DNA from: Mesocentrotus franciscanus
Taxonomy: Eukaryota; Echinodermata; Echinoidea; Camarodonta; Strongylocentrotidae
Length of the DNA: 64,000 nt
Assembly (NCBI GenBank): GCA_037976565.1
Contig: CP137668.1
Location: 2,934,261-2,998,260 of the forward strand
Direction: 5' to 3'
Both the position numbers and the translations under genes were made by a program. Shown piece by piece: positions 56,967 through 64,000 of the stretch (position 1 is the stretch's first letter; every line of letters begins with the position of its first letter). The notes under the pieces were generated by a model. It worked only from the letters and a program-made list of their open reading frames with translations. It did not search any database and was not told where the DNA came from.

Positions 56967-59348
56967 TTATTGTTTTTTATGCATAAATTATAGATCACGA
57001 CTTCTTTAAACCAATTGCAGGAGATGGGAAGGTTTCCAAATCATGTTGAATTATTACTGTTAGTTATTAGGCATTATTCTACAATCAACTAGAAACAATT
57101 GGTTTCCTTTGAAGAACGAAATAATGAGCTCATTCAAACTTCGGACACTAAGATTGCCATAGACTAAATTTACTTCAACGTTAAATTACATTGTACCCCT
57201 CGACCTGTTTATTTCCTCCATAAAAATAATCGTATATCGGAATCTATAAACATGGGTTTGTTTTAATATGCTTTTATCTTTCAGATGATTTTCCACGCAA
57301 TGCATTCATCAAAATAATATTGGATACCCTCTTATAAATTATATTAATCATGTTGTCAGTTGGATGCTGTTATAACAAACAGAGTTGAGTAATAATCATG
57401 TGATTACATGGTGAAAAGAAACTGTGTAAAAATATTCCCAATTGGTGTTTGGATGATTAAGCATACAGTAAGAGAAAAACAAATATTCTCACTATTAACA
57501 CCATTTACAGTTGAATCCATTCAGTTGATTCCATTGTTCAAATTGCTTAGCAGAGAGAGATAGAAGTGAATTTTCTCATGTCATTCTTGACGACGATGTA
57601 TTATTATTGCTCTTTTTTGTCCATCGTCTCTACAGTGATATTTGAACATTTTGATGACAATAGACGAAATTGTTCTACTACATTGTGCATTTGTATGTAG
57701 CGTCACATGCCAATGACCTGGCAATGACATGGCCCGGGCCATACCCCCTCTTTCTCACGCTCACGCTCTCTCTCTATTGTCCTTGCCTTCATTTTCCATC
57801 TTTACTTCCTTTTTTACCTAGAAGTATGTAATATGCATGTGTATACCTCGGTCATTGAGAAAGTAATCACTAATAGTGGATGTAGTTGATGTCGTTGACA
57901 GTTAAAAAGACAAAGGATTCGACGGGATCTTGTGCAGTTCTATATTCGGTTTCTCTAATAACATAGATCTTTGATATTAACATTGAATCCGTTTTCATTC
58001 CAACATCGATTCCTCAATTTCGTGAAAACTATAATCAAAACATACAATGAAAGGGTCATAAGTACTTGCAACAAACATTTCTGAGAGTATTTGATCTTCT
58101 TATATTACTGTAAGTTCTATTAATCTTGTAGATGTTATAAATGTACATGAATATTCATCATAAACCCAAGATTATGAGAATCCCTTTCAAACAGTAATAC
58201 TACATCCCATGATGCATCTACATTACATTGCAGTTTTCACCTTATATTTCAATGTAATACAACGATAAATCAAATTAATGTTCTTTTAGTCTGACTCTAA
58301 CATACCTTGCAAACTGTCCTAACCTCACATAGAAATACATGTAGGCTACAACAAAGATACACGGTACATATGGTCTGAAGTGACACCAAACAAGTCATAT
58401 GATATTTGAGATTTAGTATCAAATGTAATTCTTAAACATAACCTTGAATTTGACCTTGTGAGAGCACTCAACTTGAACAGACAGTGCATTCTATCTTAGG
58501 ACAAAATGATTGTTTGCTGAACTTTATCCAGCATTTAAAGTTTTAATTTGTCACAAAGTTATAGACTAAATTAATTCATGTCATCATAGAATCATGTTCT
58601 TATATATTGACTCAGACCTTGGAGCTTAATAGCCCTTACACTACAGTCTAATATGTTACAGTCATTTTGTGATATGCTAATTTGCTTATTTAAACACATA
58701 TATATACAAGTGCAAAGCCTTGATGCAGTGAATCATTGCCTACATTACTGTATTACCTACGTGCTATGTTCACTAAGCTAAGACCAAAATAAACTAACTT
58801 CCTTCAAATTCATAATTTGACATTTTATAATTATAGATGAACCATTATTTTAACGGACCTCTGTGTCTCCATAATTGACTTTAAAGAAATCCCCATAATC
58901 TAGGATGCCCTGGATACAAGAAGTGGGGTCCTCAAAAACAATCTTCAGTCATGGTTTTTTCTCATCACTTCAATTGGTCATTAGATGGCGTTATCACAAT
59001 TAAGAACTCCATGTTTCAGTACTTTTACTGTACATGTCAATCACAGTTTTAACCTCTGATTTTACGGCAAGCAATTGCCCTACTTACATGAAATTCTTCA
59101 TTTCTTGTCCATTCAAGTTATAACAAATGAAAATAAGCACATGTTTAAACAACTTTAATTACGCTAATATCGCTTAAATTATTATTCTTCTCCTCCCTTT
59201 TCTCCTCCTTTTCTTTCTTTTCTTCTTCTTCTTCTTCTTCTTCTTCTTCTTCTTCTTCTTCTTCTTCTTCTTCTTCTTCTTCTTCTTCTAATTGTTCTTC
59301 TTATCAATTTCATTAATACTACTACTATTACTACTACTTCTTTTATTA

Positions 59349-59392
<44 letters not shown>

Positions 59393-59450
59393 ATTATCAT
59401 TAACGTTGTTATCATTATTACGTTTATTATCATTATTGTTATAACTATTG
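56967..59450. repeat. Tandem 2.5-kb unit 2 (chimeric middle copy)
   Basis: The left part up to about 58679 carries the unit 3 variants (GATATGCTAATTTG, AACATAACC, the 80-base insert). From about 58706 it carries the unit 1 variants (ACATATATATACAAG, TACGTGC, TTAACGGACCTCTGTGTC). The period to unit 3 is 2484 bp. Confidence 0.93.
59221..59391. repeat. (TTC)n and (ATT)n microsatellites of unit 2
   Basis: TTC run 59221-59288 and ATT run 59351-59391, in the same arrangement as in unit 1 and a few repeats shorter. Confidence 0.95.
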
Positions 59451-61480
59451 TTATTGTTTTTTATGCATAAATTATAGATCACGACTTCTTTAAACCAATT
59501 GCAGGAGATGGGAAGGTTTCCAAATCATGTTGAATTATTACTGTTAGTTATTAGGCATTATTCTACAATCAACTAGAAACAATTGGTTTCCTTTGAAGAA
59601 CGAAATAATGAGCTCATTCAAACTTCGGACACTAAGATTGCCATAGACTAAATTTACTTCAACGTTAAATTACATTGTACCCCTCGACCTGTTTATTTCC
59701 TCCATAAAGATAATCGTATATCGGAATCTATAAACATGGGTTTGTTTTAATATGCTTTTATCTTTCAGATGATTTTCCACGCAATGCATTCATCAAAATA
59801 ATATTGGATACCCTCTTATAAATTATATTAATCATGTTGTCAGTTGGATGCTGTTATAACAAACAGAGTTGAGTAATAATCATGTGATTACATGGTGAAA
59901 AGAAACTGTGTAAAAATATTCCCAATTGGTGTTTGGATGATTAAGCATACAGTAAGAGAAAAACAAATATTCTCACTATTAACACCATTTACAGTTGAAT
60001 CCATTCAGTTGATTCCATTGTTCAAATTGCTTAGCAGAGAGAGATAGAAGTGAATTTTCTCATGTCATTCTTGACGACGATGTATTATTATTGCTCTTTT
60101 TTGTCCATCGTCTCTACAGTGATATTTGAACATTTTGATGACAATAGACGAAATTGTTCTACTACATTGTGCATTTGTATGTAGCGTCTCATGCCAATGA
60201 CCTGGCAATGACATGGCCCGGGCCATACCCCCCTCTTTCTCACGCTCACGCTCTCTCTATTGTCCTTGCCTTCATTTTCCATCTTTACTTCCTTTTTTAC
60301 CTAGAAGTATGTAATATGCATGTGTATACCTCGGTCATTGAGAAAGTAATCACTAATAGTGGATGTAGTTGATGTCGTTGACAGTTAAAAAGACAAAGGA
60401 TTCGACGGGATCTTGTGCAGTTCTATATTCGGTTTCTCTAATAACATAGATCTTTGATATTAACATTGAATCCGTTTTCATTCCAACATCGATTCCTCAA
60501 TTTCGTGAAAACTATAATCAAAACATACAATGAAAGGGTCATAAGTACTTGCAACAAACATTTCTGAGAGTATTTGATCTTCTTATATTACTGTAAGTTC
60601 TATTAATCTTGTAGATGTTATAAATGTACATGAATATTCATCATAAACCCAAGATTATGAGAATCCCTTTCAAACAGTAATACTACATCCCATGATGCAT
60701 CTACATTACATTGCAGTTTTCACCTTATATTTCAATGTAATACAACGATAAATCAAATTAATGTTCTTTTAGTCTGACTCTAACATACCTTGCAAACTGT
60801 CCTAACCTCACATAGAAATACATGTAGGCTACAACAAAGATACACGGTACATATGGTCTGAAGTGACACCAAACAAGTCATATGATATTTGAGATTTAGT
60901 ATCAAATGTAATTCTTAAACATAACCTTGAATTTGACCTTGTGAGAGCACTCAACTTGAACAGACAGTGCATTCTATCTTAGGACAAAATGATTGTTTGC
61001 TGAACTTTATCCAGCATTTAAAGTTTTAATTTGTCACAAAGTTATAGACTAAATTAATTCATGTCATCATAGAATCATGTTCTTATATATTGACTCAGAC
61101 CTTGGAGCTTAATAGCCCTTACACTACAGTCTAATATGTTACAGTCATTTTGTGATATGCTAATTTGCTTATTTAAACACATATACAAGTGCAAAGCCTT
61201 GATGCAGTGAATCATTGCCTACATTACTGTATTACCTACTTGCTATGTTCACTAAGCTAAGACCAAAATAAACTAACTTCCTTCAAGTTCATAATTTGAC
61301 ATTTTATAATTATAGATGAATCATTATTTCAACTGACCTCTGTGCATCCATAATTGACTTTGAAGAAATCCCCATAATCTAGGATGCTCTGATTAGAAGA
61401 AGTGTGGTCCTCAAAAACAATCTTCAGTCATGGTGTTTTTCTCATCACTTCAATTGGCCAGTAGTTGGCGTTATCACAAT
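59451..61480. repeat. Tandem unit 3, 3' truncated
   Basis: Nearly identical to unit 2 up to about 61160, then diverged from both other units. Homology stops after GGCGTTATCACAATT at about 61480, before the microsatellites. Confidence 0.92.
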
Positions 61481-62639
61481 TTTAAAATCATACATGAGAT
61501 TGATATAGCGAAAGCCTCACCAATCATTCAATTATGTCACCAAATATAAGTACGAATATGGTTTGAGGCAATGTCAAGTTATATCAGAAAAGAGAATGTT
61601 TATTCCCCGCAAAGGTTAAATTATGATGTGAGTGAAACCGTGTGGTATACTGAAATACAAAAGAGAACTTCAGCATTTTTTCTTCACAAATTTGTATATC
61701 TTATTATACCTATTAAATACAGGCAACATATTTTGTCTACCTACTCGTGAACTTAAATGGCTCAGATTACATTGCAATTATACTGGAAGTTAAAAAACTT
61801 AGATGCTTATATTTTTTTAATGTTGTTTAATTACAAATATTGTGGTATTTATAAAACCTCAATTTCGTTTTCTTGATGTGTAACCAATTGCATGTATGAT
61901 ACATGGTAACAGCGATTGGTGGTCACATCCACCACCAAGTTAATGGCAAAACGAGCAGATTATGATAGCTGAGGGTATTAAGATACCAGATATATGTAAT
62001 TTGGTATTATTCATACACTTGTTTTATACTTGTTTTATATTTTGTGTTGATTAGTCACATTCCGTGCCGACTGCAATGGCATTTTCCCCCTTTTTTTTAC
62101 ATGACTGTGCCTTTAAATGACTCACATTTTTAATATAATCAAACAGTCAGCTCGGATTATTAGATGATTACCATTTATTTCATTTTGTTGAAAAACAATT
62201 AAAGTATTTTCTAAAATTCCGACTTTTCTTGATTTGTTACCATGGTAGCGGCCTAGCGGTCACATGCGTCACGTACTTTATGGCAAACAGACTGATTACG
62301 ATAGCTAAATGTCCTAGCAAACAGAAAATCATAATTTACAATTAGGAAAACATTTATTTTACTTTTTTTTAATTACTTTCACGGTTTTCTTATTACAAAT
62401 ATCGTTTTTCACTGTTTCCATAGCAATAGTCATCTTTAAACATGACTGACACTTATAATATATTTCACTTTTGCATGATTATGATTATTTCTTTCTTTTT
62501 TGTAATATGATATCTATAACATTTCCGAAAGGACGATAATTATAATTTTCTATTTCTATTTCGGTTGTAATCAAGTGAGAAGTTTTAAATGCATGATATT
62601 GACATGCTTACAATGTGTTTTTAACTGTCTAAATAACAA
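61481..62639. other. No gene; two diverged copies of one motif
   Basis: A segment with GGTGGTCACATCC, AATGGCAAAACGAGCAGATT and ATGATAGCTGAG (61916-61976) resembles GCGGTCACATGCG, TATGGCAAACAGACTGATT and ACGATAGCTAAA (62256-62310). An old local duplication is likely. No coding signal. Confidence 0.5.
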
Positions 62640-64000
62640 ATATCATCTTAAATCAATATCTACTCGAATTCGTTTATATAAAATATCACTTCGATCACCT
62701 ACAAAGGAAAATCAAAATGAATATAAAAAGTACCGTAATAAATTGACTTCAATTATTCGTTTGTCACGTAAATTATACTATTGTAATAAAATTAAAAGTA
62801 ATAAAGATAATAATCAATCATTATGGCAAACAATTAATGACATTATAGGGAAGAAAAAATGGATACTCGAAATGATATTGAATATAATGACAATGGGGAT
62901 CACATTCAAAACCCAAATGATGTTGCTGAGGCATTCAATAAATACTTGGACCGGATTTAGCTTCCAAAATAATCAATATCTTTATTTAAAAAAATAATTC
63001 ACTTCATAGCTTCCCTGTTATCACATATCTTTAACTTATCTCTTTCCCATTGGATTTTTCCCGACCAACTAAAAATTGCGAAAATAATTCCGATATACAA
63101 AACAGACGAACAGTCTAGAATTACAAACTACCGACCAATTTCTTTATTACCAAGCATTTCGAAAATATTAGAAAAAATAGTATATAAACGATTATATTCT
63201 TTCTTAAATATGAATAACTTATTAATTCCTAATCAATATGGATTTAGAGAGAATCACTCTAGTGATTATGCTATTATACAATTATGTGACAAAATAACTG
63301 ATTCCCTCTCTAAAAAAGAACACATTGTAGGTGTTTTTATGGACTTATCGAAGGCATTTGATACCATGGACCATCGTATATAAATTCGTAAATTAAAAGT
63401 GTATGGTGTTAAGGGATTTTACTTTCTTGGATTGAAGACTATTAGCGTAATAGACAGCAATATGTTATTTTTTAAATCTAAAACATTAAATATTTCCACC
63501 GTAAAGTGCGGAGTACCACAAGGCCCTATCTTAATAGGTCCCTTATTGTTTTTTAAGTATATATGAATAATATTGTTAATGCATCACCACTCCTAACATA
63601 CGTTTTGTTCGCAGACGATACTAACGTATTTTATTCACATAAAGACTTAAGCATTCTTATTACAACCCTCAATTTAGAATTAAATAAATTATCATTTTGG
63701 TTCCAATCCAATAAACTCTCTTTACATATTAATAAGACTAATTGTATTTATTTCAAAAACATACACTCTAAACATGTACTTCATTATAATATTTTTATAG
63801 ATGACAACCCATAATTGAAAAAGAAGTTACAACATTTTTAGGTGTAATGATTGATTCAAATCTAACTTGGAATATTCATATTAACAACATTTGCATGTTA
63901 GTCTCGAGAGGCATAGGCATTCTATATAAATTAAAATATTATCTATCACAAAAGTTACTATTTATGCTTTACAATTCTTTCATTTTGTCATACATGAATT
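62640..64000 (+). pseudogene. Decayed LINE reverse transcriptase (Jockey/CR1 group), runs off the window
   Basis: The linker before RT reads KENQNEYKKYRNKLTSIIRL and NNQSLWQTINDIIGKKK (62700-62860). The RT region after a frameshift reads KIAKIIPIYKTDEQSRITNY, RPISLLPSISKILEKIVYKR, NQYGFRENHSS, GVFMDLSKAFDTMDHRI and a stop (63040-63382). Then VKCGVPQGPILIGPLLFF-like sequence is interrupted by a stop, and LLTYVLFADDTNVFYSHKD with NKLSLHINKTNC follows at 63563-63814. All RT blocks including the FADD catalytic motif are present but split by stops and frameshifts, so it is inactive. The C-terminus lies beyond 64000. The sequence differs from the LINE at 14764-16170 and belongs to another family of the same broad group. 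Confidence 0.92.

Overview
The window looks like intergenic or intronic DNA from a marine invertebrate. It is AT-rich, full of microsatellites, and built almost entirely from degenerate eukaryotic transposable elements. No bacterial gene organisation is visible and no intact host gene could be supported. A broken histone H2A fragment (24307-24475), tRNA-Glu-like SINEs and CR1/Jockey-type LINE remnants fit an echinoderm such as a sea urchin, but that assignment is only an inference.

Layout. 1-12479: mostly unrecognised AT-rich DNA with simple repeats and one LINE 3' end near 8040. 12488-13663: a hAT-type DNA transposon with perfect 8-bp target duplications, into which a second hAT-type element has inserted; the inner one carries a GC-rich satellite. 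14508-16235: a decayed LINE reverse transcriptase on the minus strand, abutting tRNA-like sequence. 16901-18844: a hAT-like element filled with a GTGCCCC minisatellite and itself interrupted by a TTAA-target MITE. 20435-23167: two copies of a hAT transposase tail, the second inside a deletion-derivative transposon with complete ends and target duplications. 24181-24960: a partial copy of the large repeat unit, holding the histone H2A fragment.

25626-49913: three tandem copies of one large unit (A, B, C). Comparing them gives a relative history of insertions and deletions: a CR1-type LINE piece in A only, a poly(A) retroposon in A and B, a TTAA MITE and two satellite-bearing hAT elements in C only, plus separate deletions in each. 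The 500-N gap lies in unit A; its two flanks overlap, and units B and C read straight through the same point.

50339-54453: more eroded or nested hAT-like sequence, a 206-bp tandem duplication with CRE-like palindromes, and another TTAA MITE. 54556-61480: three tandem copies of a 2.4-2.5 kb unit; the middle copy is a clean chimera of the outer two, the expected product of unequal crossing over. 62640-64000: a decayed LINE reverse transcriptase on the plus strand that runs off the window.

Nothing here forms a working gene pathway. The coherent theme is structural: several hAT-like element families carry internal minisatellites, nest in each other, and sit in locally duplicating DNA where paralogous empty sites prove the insertions. 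All repeat relations were read by eye; identities and exact boundaries need alignment.
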